NCBI GenBank assembly: GCA_036500345.1
Contig: DASYCE010000011.1
Location: forward strand, 124,001-188,000
Direction of reading: 5' to 3'
Source of the DNA: Gemmatimonadales bacterium
Lineage (GTDB): Bacteria > Gemmatimonadota > Gemmatimonadetes > Gemmatimonadales > GWC2-71-9
DNA length: 64,000 bases
In this document: in pieces, positions 43,540 through 52,234 of the stretch
Layout of the letters: every line of letters begins with the position of its first letter
Numbering within the stretch: position 1 is the first letter of the stretch
The notes under the pieces: model-generated
Told to the model about the DNA's origin: nothing
What the model saw: the letters and a program-made list of their open reading frames with translations, nothing else
Database searches by the model: none
Made by a program: the position numbers and the translations under genes

Positions 43540-44243
43540 GACGCGTCGCCAGTCGCATCGGCGCCGTCACTGCCGGATTCGCGCAAGGCGAAACCGACCC
43601 CTCGTACGGTCTGCAGCAGTTCGACGCCGGCGGCATCCGCCAGCTTGCGGCGAAGATTTCCCACATGCACGTCGACCACGTTGCTCTCGGGATCGAAATG
43701 CATGTCCCAGACCTTCTCCAGCAGCGTGGTGCGCCGGACGACTTCGTCGGCGTGCAGCAGGAAATACTCCAGGAGCTGGAACTCCTTGGGCGTCAGGTTC
43801 ATCCGCTTGCGGCCGACGGTGACGCGATGATGGGCCCGGTCCATGGTGATCGGCCCGAACCGCAACTCCTCCAGTCGGCCGGTCCCGCCGCGGCGCGTGA
43901 GCGCGCGCAACCGCGCAAGGAGCTCATCGAAGCGGAACGGCTTGGCGAGATAGTCGTCGGCGCCGGCATCGAGTCCTCGGACGATATCCTCGGGTGCGTC
44001 GCGCGATGTGAGCATCAGGATCGGCGTGGTGCGCCCCTCGCGCCGCAGTTCAGCTGCGATCTGGAAGCCGTTCTTCTTGGGGAGCATCACGTCGAGCAGG
44101 ATGGCGTCGTAGTCGTACACGTGTGCCAGCATCCCCGCCTGATCGCCGTCAGTCGCGACATCGACCGCGTGCCCTTCCTCCTCGAGCCCCTGCTTGATGA
44201 AGGAGGCGATTTTCCGCTCGTCTTCGACGACCAGGATCTTCAT
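43536..44243 (-). CDS. OmpR/PhoB-type response regulator
   Basis: A 235-residue regulator. The receiver (1-120) has MKILVVEDERKIASFIKQGL, phospho-acceptor in AILLDVMLPKKNG, LMLTSRDAPEDI and YLAKPFRFDELLARLRAL. The winged-helix DNA-binding domain (about 130-225) shows RVTVGRKRMNLTPKEFQLLE, VVRRTTLLEKVWDM and VVDVHVGNLRRKLAD. It resembles CusR/CzcR-type regulators in the linker and helix text, which in other bacteria respond to metals; that is a family trend, not proof. The ATG at 44243 starts the receiver; the longer frame upstream overlaps the kinase gene. Weak ribosome site. Confidence 0.92.
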   Translation of the reverse strand: MKILVVEDERKIASFIKQGLEEEGHAVDVATDGDQAGMLAHVYDYDAILLDVMLPKKNGFQIAAELRREGRTTPILMLTSRDAPEDIVRGLDAGADDYLAKPFRFDELLARLRALTRRGGTGRLEELRFGPITMDRAHHRVTVGRKRMNLTPKEFQLLEYFLLHADEVVRRTTLLEKVWDMHFDPESNVVDVHVGNLRRKLADAAGVELLQTVRGVGFALRESGSDGADATGDAS

Positions 44244-44301
44244 GGCGCGAAAGGTGGCGAGGCCCCGATGAAGGGGGCGCCAATCCAGGATGAAGGTTTC
44301 T

Positions 44302-45525
44302 TCATCCTTGCGCGCCGAGCGGCAAGTCAAGCACAAAGATGCCGGCGCCCTCCTGCGGGGTGGCGCCCAGGTCGCCACCGAGAAGCCGCGCCAACCGCCG
44401 TGAAAGCGGCAGCCCAAGGCCGATCCCCTGCTTCTCGCCGTCCGCCTTGGTGACGTAGATGTCGAAGATCCGCTCGACCTCGTCTTCGCGAATCCCAGGC
44501 CCCTCGTCACGGACGGTGTAGCGCATCCGGTCACCGGCGACCGCGGCCGAGAGCTCCACCGCCGACTTCTCCGGGGTGTACTTGATGGCGTTGCTCAGGA
44601 GGTTCACGAGGATCTGCTCGACCCGGCTGGCGTCGGTCTCGATCGGCGGGAGCGTCGGCCCCAGCTTGACGAGAATCCGCACCTCCTTGGTGTTGGCTGA
44701 TGGCATGACCCGGCCGATAGCACGCCTCGCCACGCCGACGGAATCGACCAGCCTGATCACCGGCTTGAGCCGATCCTCGTCGAGGCGGCTGAGGTCGAGG
44801 AGGTCATTGATCAACCCCACCGCCTGCTGCGCGGAGTCGAGCACTTCGAAGGCTGCGGGGGGCACGGTGGCCGGATCCTTCTTCCGGACCAGGAGCTCGG
44901 ACCAGCCGTAGACCGCCGCGAGTGCGTTGCGCAACTCGTGATTGACCATCGCGAAGAAGCGCTCACGAGTCCGATGCAGCTGATGGACTTCGGCAAGCAG
45001 CCGCGCGCTCTCCTCGTGCAATCGGGCGTTCTCCACGGCCGACGCGGTCATCGCGGCGAGCAGGATGGCGATGTGTTCGTCTTCGTCGGTGAACTCGCTG
45101 CCGTCGAGCTTTTCGGTGAGGTAGAGATCGCCGAAGATGCCGCGGCGCCCGGCGACGGGGACGCCGAGGAATGTGTGCATCGGAGGGTGATGCGGCGGGA
45201 AGCCGTACGAATCGGGGTGACGCGCCAGGTCGGGGAGCCGGATGGGCCGTCCCTCGCGGATCACCAGGCCGAGAATGCCGTGACCCGTCGGCCGTGGTCC
45301 GATCCGGGCGATTTCCTCGTCGCTGAGGCCGTGGGTGACGAATTGTTCGAGGAGGCGTCCATCCGGCGCGAGGACACCAATCGCTGCGTAACGTGCGCCG
45401 ATCACGTCGGCAGCGATCTCGGCAACCCGATGGAGGACGCGATCGAGCGAGGCTTCTGAGGTGAGTGCGACCCCCGCCAGCACCAGCTTTTCCAGTCGCT
45501 CACCGCGACGAATCGCACGCTCCAT
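44302..45525 (-). CDS. GAF-domain sensor histidine kinase, DevS/DosS-like
   Basis: A 407-residue soluble kinase. One GAF domain (about 20-170) contains YAAIGVLAPDGRLLEQFVTH, TGHGILGLVIREGRPI and GFPPHHPPMHTFLGVPV followed by FGDLYLTEKLDGSEFTDEDE. This run is strikingly like the first GAF domain of mycobacterial DevS/DosS, which binds heme and senses O2, NO and CO. The kinase core has FFAMVNHELRNALAAVYGW (phospho-His), NLLSNAIKYTP, RDEGPGIREDEVERIFDIY and GIGLGLPLSRRL. Heme binding here is inferred from similarity and the His-rich loop. The ATG at 45525 starts the conserved part. It is divergent from the nos region and heads a three-gene unit with the two regulators. Confidence 0.88.
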   Translation of the reverse strand: MERAIRRGERLEKLVLAGVALTSEASLDRVLHRVAEIAADVIGARYAAIGVLAPDGRLLEQFVTHGLSDEEIARIGPRPTGHGILGLVIREGRPIRLPDLARHPDSYGFPPHHPPMHTFLGVPVAGRRGIFGDLYLTEKLDGSEFTDEDEHIAILLAAMTASAVENARLHEESARLLAEVHQLHRTRERFFAMVNHELRNALAAVYGWSELLVRKKDPATVPPAAFEVLDSAQQAVGLINDLLDLSRLDEDRLKPVIRLVDSVGVARRAIGRVMPSANTKEVRILVKLGPTLPPIETDASRVEQILVNLLSNAIKYTPEKSAVELSAAVAGDRMRYTVRDEGPGIREDEVERIFDIYVTKADGEKQGIGLGLPLSRRLARLLGGDLGATPQEGAGIFVLDLPLGAQG

Positions 45526-45704
45526 CGATTCGCTCCGAAGGTGACGGAATCGCCCCGGACAACAGGGCTCAGGCAAGCTCCGCCGCGTCCCGACAGATGT
45601 CAAGCATCGATCGCAGGATCCACAAGAAACCTTCATCTTCGCTCCACCTGCGCTTCATCACCCGACCGGTACACTCCGTCCAACAACTCTGACGGAGCTG
45701 CCCG

Positions 45705-46739
45705 ATGTCGATCGAAACCGAGCACCAGCCGACCCGCCGGTCATTCCTGTGCCAGGGAGCGAGCATCGCGCTCGCCCTTCCGGCTGTGAGCGCCGTCGTC
45801 GCCGCGTGCGACCGCCCCAAGGCTGCCGCTGCAGCTGCTGCGAAGCCCGTCGCGCCACCGCTGACGCCGCGCCAGAAAGCCGACGCGATGGATGCGGTCC
45901 ACGAACGGGGAATGAAGGCGTTTCCGGCAAAGACCACCGGTGTCGGTAGCGTCGATCTGGCGCCGCGCATTGAGCACGGCGTCAAGATCTTCGATCTGAC
46001 CGCGGAGAAGATCCAGTGGGAGACGCAGCCCGGGAAGATGGTGGAAGCATTCGCCTACAACGGGATAGTCCCCGGTCCGACGATCCGCGTCCGCGAGGGT
46101 GACCGAGTCGAGGTGAATCTCATCAACAAGCTCGACCAGTCGACGGTGATTCACTTCCATGGCCTCGAGCTCCCCAACGACCAGGACGGCGTGCCCTTCA
46201 TCACCCAGCCGCCGGTCAAGCCGGGGGAGACCTACACCTATCGCTTCACGGTGCCGAACGCCGGGTCGCACATGTACCACTCGCATCACAACTCCGCCGA
46301 GCAGGTGAGCAAGGGGATGCTCGGCGCGTTCATCGTCGAGCCACGGGATCCGAATCCGGCGCACCGCGCCGACATCGACGCGCTGATGATCCTCAACGAC
46401 GGCGTGCATGGCTACACGCTCAATGGCAAGTCATTCCCCGCAACCGCGCCGATCGTCGCCAGCAAGGGCCAGACAGTGCGGATCCGTTTCATGAATGAAG
46501 GGATGATGATCCACCCGATGCACCTGCACGGGATGCACATGACCGTGATTGCGAAGGACGGGTGGGATCAGCCGCAGCCGTGGAAGTGCGACACGCTCAA
46601 CATCGCGCCCGGTGAGCGCTGGGACGTGCTGGTCAAGGCGAACAATCCGGGAACATGGGCATTCCACTGCCACATCCTGCAGCATGCCGAGAGCATGGAA
46701 GGGATGTTCGGGATGGTGACGGCGCTGGTGGTCACATGA
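45705..46739 (+). CDS. Two-domain multicopper oxidase, Tat-exported
   Basis: A 344-residue protein with a twin-arginine signal (TRRSFLCQGASIALALPAV). Each half is a cupredoxin. Copper ligands: HFHG 150-153 and HSH 192-194 in domain 1; HPMHLHG 270-276 and HCHILQH 321-327 in domain 2, closed by GMFGM. The only type 1 cysteine is in domain 2 (Cys 322), which is the arrangement of two-domain laccase-like oxidases that form trimers. Copper nitrite reductases instead carry type 1 copper in domain 1, so it should not be called NirK. The ATG has GGAG 7 bases upstream. It sits 118 bases before nosZ on the same strand; its substrate is unknown. Confidence 0.9.
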   Translation: MSIETEHQPTRRSFLCQGASIALALPAVSAVVAACDRPKAAAAAAAKPVAPPLTPRQKADAMDAVHERGMKAFPAKTTGVGSVDLAPRIEHGVKIFDLTAEKIQWETQPGKMVEAFAYNGIVPGPTIRVREGDRVEVNLINKLDQSTVIHFHGLELPNDQDGVPFITQPPVKPGETYTYRFTVPNAGSHMYHSHHNSAEQVSKGMLGAFIVEPRDPNPAHRADIDALMILNDGVHGYTLNGKSFPATAPIVASKGQTVRIRFMNEGMMIHPMHLHGMHMTVIAKDGWDQPQPWKCDTLNIAPGERWDVLVKANNPGTWAFHCHILQHAESMEGMFGMVTALVVT

Positions 46740-46759
46740 GCCAGCCGACGACTCCGCCG

Positions 46760-46781
46760 CAGATGAATGGCTCTTCATCTG
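46760..46781. promoter_or_regulatory. Perfect inverted repeat upstream of nosZ
   Basis: CAGATGAA and TTCATCTG are perfect inverted copies 6 bases apart, centred 88 bases before the nosZ start and 31 bases after the oxidase stop. It could be an operator or a small hairpin. The AGATG/CATCT halves resemble NsrR sites but the spacing is one base shorter than that consensus. Confidence 0.45.
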
Positions 46782-46857
46782 TCGTTCACGCTCCTCTACA
46801 GCCCGGGATCACACTTTCGGTGCATCAGCTGGTACGAACCATCGATCCGAGGTTGCC

Positions 46858-48867
46858 ATGTCACTGTCGAGACTGAGCTGTTCCCTGATCGTCGCGAGCG
46901 CCGTTGCGGCGACCGCCTGCCGCACTCCCGCGCCGCAGGACCTCCTCACCGGCGACGCTGCCCGGGCGGTGTACGTCGCACCCGGCCACTACGATGAGTT
47001 CTACGCCTTCCTCTCCGGCGGCTACAGCGGCCAGGTCGCGGTGTACGGACTACCCTCGGGGCGGCTCCTCAAGGAGATCCCGGTCTTCTCGGCGTTCCCG
47101 GAGAATGGCTACGGCTACACCGAGGAGAACCGCGCACTGCTGCAGACGACGTACGGGATGGTGCCGTGGGATGACACCCATCATCCTGAACTGTCGCAGA
47201 CCAATGGTCTCCCCGACGGCCGCTGGCTCTTCATCAACGGCAACAACACGCCGCGCATCGCGCGCATCGACCTGACCCGATTCGAAACCGATGAGATCAT
47301 CCAGATCCCCAACTCGGCGGGCGGGCATGCGTCGCCGTTCACCACCGGCAATTCGGAATATGTCGTCTCCGCGACGCGCTTCTCGGTTCCGGTGCCGAAC
47401 AGCGACGTGCCGATCGCCGACTACAAGGAACGTTTCAAGGGGACGTTGTCGTTCGTGCGCGCCGACCAGCCGGGGAAGATGGACATCGCTTTCCAGATCC
47501 TGATGCCGGGGTACGACTACGACCTTGGCCACGCCGGCAAGGGACCGTCCGACGGCTGGTTTTTCTTCACCAGCTACAACAGCGAGCAGGCGTACACCAA
47601 GCTCGAAGTGAATGCATCGCGCAACGACAAGGACTACATCGCCGCGGTGCACTGGAAGCTCGCCGAGCAGTGCGTCAAGGATGGCAAGGCACACCGCACG
47701 CCGGCGGAGTACGATCACAACTACGTCGACGAGAAGAGCCGCATCGCGGTCACCGAACGCAAGCACAGCGTCCTGGTCCTGAAGCCGGAGGATTGTCCCG
47801 GCGTCGTCTACCTGATTCCCACGCCGAAGTCGCCGCATGGCGTCGATATCGATCCGACCGGTGAATACATCGTCGGTGGCGGCAAGCTCGCCACGGTGAT
47901 CCCGGTGCACTCGTTCACGAAGATGCAGCAGGCGATCGCCGCGAAGGCATTCGATGGCGATCTCGACGGCATCCCCGTGCTCAAGTACGAAGCCGTCCTC
48001 GCGGGCGAAGTGCAGCACCCGGGCCTCGGGCCGCTGCACACCGAGTTCGACGGGAAGGGATACGCCTACACCTCGATGTTCATCTCGTCCGAGGTGGTGA
48101 AATGGAAGCTGGGAACGTGGCAGGTCGTCGATCGGGCGCCGACGTACTACTCGATCGGCCACCTGATGATCCCCGGCGGCGATTCGCGCCAGCCGTGGGG
48201 GAAGTACCTCCTGGCGATGAACAAGATCACCAAGGACCGCTACCTCCCGACCGGCCCGGAGCTCGACCAGTCGGCACAGCTCTTCGACATCAGCGGCGGG
48301 AAGATGCGACTCCTCCTCGACTTCCCCACCGTCGGCGAGCCGCACTACGCACAGGCACTCCCCGCGTCGTTGATTCGCGCGCGGCAGGTGAAGTTCCTCG
48401 CGCTCGCCGGCAACACCAATCCGTACGTGGCTCGCAGCGAGGCGGACGGCGGGATCACGCGCAGCGGCAAGGCCGTGCACGTCAAGATGATTGCGATCCG
48501 CAGCCACTTTGCCCCGGACAATCTCGAGGGGGTGATGCTCGGCGACACGGTGTACTTCCATGTCACCAACATCGAGCAGGACTGGGACATCGTCCACGGC
48601 TTCGCGGTCCTGGGGATGAACACGGCGAACCTGATCCTTCTGCCCGGTGAGACGCGCACGTTGCGCTGGGTCCCCCAGGAGGTCGGCGTCTTCCCGTTCT
48701 ACTGCACCGACTTCTGCAGTGCGCTGCACCAGGAGATGCAGGGGTACATCCGCGTGAGTGCGCCGGGGAGCAACGTGCCGCTCACCGCCAACACCTCCCC
48801 CAAGGCGGCAACACAGCAGGCGCGGATGCCGATGAACCATGGCAGCATGAAAGGGGCTGGGCGATGA
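46858..48867 (+). CDS. nosZ: Nitrous oxide reductase, clade II (nosZ)
   Basis: A 669-residue periplasmic enzyme reducing N2O to N2. The signal (SRLSCSLIVASAVAATAC) is Sec-type, not Tat, as in clade II enzymes; the cysteine at 21 could be lipidated. The N-terminal propeller carries the CuZ histidines: 108 and 109 in DDTHHPELSQTNG, 157 in GGHASPF, 327 in KSPHGVD, 394, 435 in SIGHLMIPGG and 496. The C-terminal cupredoxin domain carries CuA: His 580 in DIVHGFAV, Cys 616 and 620, His 624 and Met 627 in CTDFCSALHQEM. The ATG has GAGG 5 bases upstream. The next gene overlaps by 4 bases. The C-terminus ends in a short Met/His-rich tail. Confidence 0.97.
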   Translation: MSLSRLSCSLIVASAVAATACRTPAPQDLLTGDAARAVYVAPGHYDEFYAFLSGGYSGQVAVYGLPSGRLLKEIPVFSAFPENGYGYTEENRALLQTTYGMVPWDDTHHPELSQTNGLPDGRWLFINGNNTPRIARIDLTRFETDEIIQIPNSAGGHASPFTTGNSEYVVSATRFSVPVPNSDVPIADYKERFKGTLSFVRADQPGKMDIAFQILMPGYDYDLGHAGKGPSDGWFFFTSYNSEQAYTKLEVNASRNDKDYIAAVHWKLAEQCVKDGKAHRTPAEYDHNYVDEKSRIAVTERKHSVLVLKPEDCPGVVYLIPTPKSPHGVDIDPTGEYIVGGGKLATVIPVHSFTKMQQAIAAKAFDGDLDGIPVLKYEAVLAGEVQHPGLGPLHTEFDGKGYAYTSMFISSEVVKWKLGTWQVVDRAPTYYSIGHLMIPGGDSRQPWGKYLLAMNKITKDRYLPTGPELDQSAQLFDISGGKMRLLLDFPTVGEPHYAQALPASLIRARQVKFLALAGNTNPYVARSEADGGITRSGKAVHVKMIAIRSHFAPDNLEGVMLGDTVYFHVTNIEQDWDIVHGFAVLGMNTANLILLPGETRTLRWVPQEVGVFPFYCTDFCSALHQEMQGYIRVSAPGSNVPLTANTSPKAATQQARMPMNHGSMKGAGR

Positions 48868-49493
48868 CCCGCCGCGGCCGCATTCTCCTCGCAATCGCCG
48901 CGCTGCTGACGATCGCCGCGCTGATCCTCCCGCTCTGGACCGTTCGGCTGGTCGCGCCGCAGTATCCCGAAGGGCTCGGACTGGCGATCCGGACCAGCAC
49001 TGTCGTCGGGCTCAAGCCCGGCGACCTGCTCAGCATCAATGAATTGAATCACTACATCGGGATGCGTGTGATCGTACCGAACGCGATTCCCGAACTGGCG
49101 TGGATGCCGAAGATCGTTGCCTTCCTCGCGGCGATTCTGCTGATCGCCGCCGCGTTCGGGTCGCGCCGGCTCGCGGCGGCGTGGTGCGTCCTTGCGGTGG
49201 CGCTCGCTGCCGCCGGCATCTGGGACTTCCATCGCTGGGAATATGACTACGGCCACAATCTCGATATGGCGAACGCGATCATCGTCATCCCGGGGATGAG
49301 CTATCAGCCTCCGCTGCTGGGAAGCAAGCAGCTGCTCAACTTTACCGCGACATCATGGCCGGCGAGTGGCACTCTGGCTCTCGGCGGCGCGATGATTCTC
49401 GTTGCACTTGCTGCCGCGGACCGAAAGCGCACTTCGCGCCGCCCCGTTCCGATCGTGCCGGCCGTCCCTCATCTCGCCGGGACGCCAGCGTGA
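48864..49493 (+). CDS. NosB-like membrane protein of the nos cluster
   Basis: A 209-residue membrane protein with about four helices (8-28, 75-95, 100-118, 160-185). Between them lies a periplasmic segment with GLKPGDLLSINELNHYIGM and a later one with YDYGHNLDMANAIIVIPGMS. Genes for such proteins follow nosZ in clade II clusters and are called nosB; their role is not defined, perhaps electron transfer or assembly. It overlaps nosZ and nosD by 4 bases on either side (ATGA and GTGA), so translation is coupled throughout. Confidence 0.82.
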   Translation: MTRRGRILLAIAALLTIAALILPLWTVRLVAPQYPEGLGLAIRTSTVVGLKPGDLLSINELNHYIGMRVIVPNAIPELAWMPKIVAFLAAILLIAAAFGSRRLAAAWCVLAVALAAAGIWDFHRWEYDYGHNLDMANAIIVIPGMSYQPPLLGSKQLLNFTATSWPASGTLALGGAMILVALAAADRKRTSRRPVPIVPAVPHLAGTPA

Positions 49494-50719
49494 TCGCAGT
49501 GCTCGCCGTCGCCGCCATGCTGCAGTCTCCGCTGGTCGTTTCGGTCACGGGGCCATACACCAGCATCGCTGCCGCAATCACGGCGGCGCCTGCCGGTGGC
49601 ATCGTGGTGGTACGAGCCGGTGTCTACGCCGAGCCGACGATCACGATCAATCGCGCCATCACCCTCGCGGGCGAACCGGGCGCGATTCTCGATGGCGGGG
49701 GGACGCATGCAATCATCATCGTGCACGCCGACAGCGTCACGATCCGCGGCCTTGAATTCCGGAATACCGGCTTTGCGTACAAGGAAGACCGTGCCGCGGT
49801 GCGCGTCGTCGATTCGCACGACTGCACCATCGACGGCAATCGCTTCACGCACACCTTCTTCGCGATCTATCTCGCCCGGGCGACCGGCTGCACCGTACGC
49901 AACAACACGATCACCGGCGTTCCGGGACGCGAGGCAGTCAGCGGCAACGGCATCCATCTCTGGTCGTGCCGCGAGATCGCCGTGCTGGGGAACACGATCC
50001 GTGGCCACCGCGACGGGATCTACCTCGAATTCACCCGCCACGCCGACGTGCGCGGCAACGTGAGCGAGGGGAATGTCCGGTACGGGATGCACTTCATGTA
50101 TTCCGATTCCTCCAGCTATACCGGGAACACCTTCCGCTCCAATGCGAGCGGCGTCGCGGTGATGTACACCCGTGTCGTCGCAATGCACGGCAACCTTTTC
50201 ACCTCGAATCACGGCCCGGCCTCGTACGGTCTCCTCCTCAAGGAGATCCAGGACGCACACCTCGACTCCAATACCTTCCGCGGCAACACCGTCGGGCTGA
50301 TGGCAGACGGCGCCGACCGGCTGGTGGCAACGCGCAATCAATTCATCGACAACGGCTGGGGTGTCCGGCTGCTGGCCAGCACCGGCGACGGGCGATTCGA
50401 GGCGAACGCGTTCGCCCGCAATTCATTCGACATCGCAGCCAACGGCGACGGCAACAGCACCGATCTCGACGGCAACTGGTGGGACGGTTATCACGGCTGG
50501 GATCTCGATCACGACGGCGCTGGTGATGTGCCGTATCGCCCGATGCGCCTCTTCGCCGCATTGGTCGAGCGCTCGCACCCGGCACTCCTCTTCCAGCACG
50601 CCCTCTTCGTCCGGCTCCTCGACGCCGCCGAACGCGTCCTCCCGGTGCTGACGCCGGCGAGCGTCGTCGATCACCACCCGCTGATGCGCGATCCGATGAT
50701 CGCGAGGGAATCACGATGA
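49490..50719 (+). CDS. nosD: NosD, periplasmic copper-sulfide maturation protein
   Basis: A 409-residue exported protein of the right-handed parallel beta-helix type. The signal is VIAVLAVAAMLQSPL. Many helix turns show the CASH/PbH1 pattern with N-T and G-N repeats: DSHDCTIDGNRFTHTFFAIY, GCTVRNNTITG, EIAVLGNTIRGHRDGIYLEF, SSYTGNTFRSNASGVAVMYT, and the conserved end GNWWDGYHGWDLDHDGAGDVPY. NosD works with the NosF/NosY transporter to assemble the CuZ cluster. The GTG start at 49490 overlaps the nosB-like stop (GTGA); an upstream frame of 45 codons belongs to another reading frame of that gene. Confidence 0.95.
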   Translation: MIAVLAVAAMLQSPLVVSVTGPYTSIAAAITAAPAGGIVVVRAGVYAEPTITINRAITLAGEPGAILDGGGTHAIIIVHADSVTIRGLEFRNTGFAYKEDRAAVRVVDSHDCTIDGNRFTHTFFAIYLARATGCTVRNNTITGVPGREAVSGNGIHLWSCREIAVLGNTIRGHRDGIYLEFTRHADVRGNVSEGNVRYGMHFMYSDSSSYTGNTFRSNASGVAVMYTRVVAMHGNLFTSNHGPASYGLLLKEIQDAHLDSNTFRGNTVGLMADGADRLVATRNQFIDNGWGVRLLASTGDGRFEANAFARNSFDIAANGDGNSTDLDGNWWDGYHGWDLDHDGAGDVPYRPMRLFAALVERSHPALLFQHALFVRLLDAAERVLPVLTPASVVDHHPLMRDPMIARESR

Positions 50720-51438
50720 TTACGCTGCACCGCGTATCGAAACGGTTTGGCCGGACGGTGGTCCTGCAGGATGCGAGCGCCGACATCCGCGCGGGACGGA
50801 TCACCGCGATGATCGGGCCGAACGGCGCCGGCAAGACGACGCTGCTCAAGCTGATCCTCGGCCTGGCGACCCCCGACCGCGGCACGATCCGAGTCGGTGG
50901 TCACCTGCTCGATGGCTCGCCGGACTACCGCGACGCCATCGGGTACGTCCCGCAGATCGTCCGCTTTCCGCAGCAGCTCACCGGACGCGAATTGCTGGCA
51001 ACGTTCGCGGCGCTCCGGCCTCGCGCACTCAAGCCCGACCTCTCTCTTGCAGCGGCGTTCGGCGTCACCGACGCACTCGATCGCCCGCTCGGCCTCCTCT
51101 CGGGCGGCACTCGGCAGAAGATCAACACGGTGCTCGGATTTGCCTTTCGGCCACAGCTGTTGATTCTCGACGAACCGACTGCGGGGCTCGATCCCGTCGC
51201 GAGCCGGGCGCTCAAGAACCGGCTGATCGGGGCGCGGACCGCGGGCGCCACGGTGCTAATCACATCGCACCTTCTGACTGAGCTCGAGGAATTGGTCGAC
51301 GACATCGTCTTTCTTGCCGACGGATCGATCCAGTGGGAAGGCTCGGTCGAACAGCTCGAGGCCACGACCGGTCAGTGCACCCTTGAACGAGCCGTCGATC
51401 GCCTCTGGGCGCGCCCCTCGCTCCAGGCGGTCGCATGA
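50716..51438 (+). CDS. nosF: NosF, ABC ATPase for NosZ maturation
   Basis: A 240-residue ATPase. Walker A GPNGAGKTTLLKLI (about 35-48), signature LLSGGTRQKI, Walker B LLILDEPTAGLDPVASR, and the switch His in ITSHLLTELEEL are all intact. NosF powers the NosY permease, which acts with NosD in supplying sulfur for the copper-sulfide centre. The start overlaps the nosD stop by 4 bases. Length matches the family. Confidence 0.95.
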   Translation: MITLHRVSKRFGRTVVLQDASADIRAGRITAMIGPNGAGKTTLLKLILGLATPDRGTIRVGGHLLDGSPDYRDAIGYVPQIVRFPQQLTGRELLATFAALRPRALKPDLSLAAAFGVTDALDRPLGLLSGGTRQKINTVLGFAFRPQLLILDEPTAGLDPVASRALKNRLIGARTAGATVLITSHLLTELEELVDDIVFLADGSIQWEGSVEQLEATTGQCTLERAVDRLWARPSLQAVA

Positions 51439-52226
51439 ACGCCGTCGCCCGGTTCGGCGGCGTCACCTTGCGCGGATCCTCGCGCTATCGCGGCCTCGTC
51501 GCGACTGCCGCGATCCTGATGATCGCCGGCGAATTGCTGATCCGCTTCGGCGGCGGCGGCCTGGCCACGATCGTCTCGCTCCTCGACGTGGTATTGATCG
51601 TGACGCCGCTCGTGGCGCTCGTCGCGGGGACGGTGCAGGTGCACCAGGCGCGCGAAGTCACCGAACTCCTGCTGGCTCAGCCGGTGACGCGACGCACCGT
51701 CTTCATCGGACTCTACCGCAAGACTGTGCTGCCGCTGATGGCGACGCTGGCGATTGGTCTCGTCGCACCATTTGTGTGGCACGGCCTGCTCGACGCCGCG
51801 ATGCTCGGTCAACTCGGCGGGCTCGTGCTTGCCGCGTGGGCGCTGGCGATGATCGGCTCGGCGCTGGCCTTCGTGATCGCGGTTGCGATCGAAAACCGGG
51901 TGCGCGCCCTCGGCGTGGCGCTGGCGGCGTGGCTCGCTGCCGCGGTCCTCTGGGACGGCGCTCTCCTTCTCGGCGCGATGGTGTGGGGCGACCGTCCGAT
52001 CGAGCTCCCGCTCCTCGGGCTTCTCGCTTTCAACCCGATCGACCTCGCTCGGGTGCAACTCCTCATAGGCACCGACGCAGCGGCGCTCTCCGGCTACACC
52101 GGCGCAGTGGTCCAGCACGTGATTGGCACATCGGCAGGACATCTCTACCTGATCGTCGCACTGACGCTCTGGCTCATCGGGCCGCTCTGGTTCGCGGCGA
52201 AAACCTTCCAACGAAAAGACTTCTAG
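51435..52226 (+). CDS. nosY: NosY, ABC permease for NosZ maturation
   Basis: A 263-residue permease with six membrane helices (about 20-40, 47-68, 98-118, 128-150, 158-180, 238-257). The text VHQAREVTELLLAQPVTRRTVFIGLY is the conserved loop of NosY and related ABC-2 permeases, and LLAFNPIDLARVQLL is a NosY-type motif. It overlaps nosF by 4 bases. No nosL follows; the next gene encodes a cupredoxin lipoprotein. Confidence 0.93.
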   Translation: MNAVARFGGVTLRGSSRYRGLVATAAILMIAGELLIRFGGGGLATIVSLLDVVLIVTPLVALVAGTVQVHQAREVTELLLAQPVTRRTVFIGLYRKTVLPLMATLAIGLVAPFVWHGLLDAAMLGQLGGLVLAAWALAMIGSALAFVIAVAIENRVRALGVALAAWLAAAVLWDGALLLGAMVWGDRPIELPLLGLLAFNPIDLARVQLLIGTDAAALSGYTGAVVQHVIGTSAGHLYLIVALTLWLIGPLWFAAKTFQRKDF

Positions 52227-52234
52227 GAGATTGT

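Noticed and set aside
45705-46739. Copper nitrite reductase (nirK)
   Set aside because: Domain 1 has no type 1 copper cysteine; the HCH motif with type 1 Cys is in domain 2, as in two-domain laccase-like oxidases.
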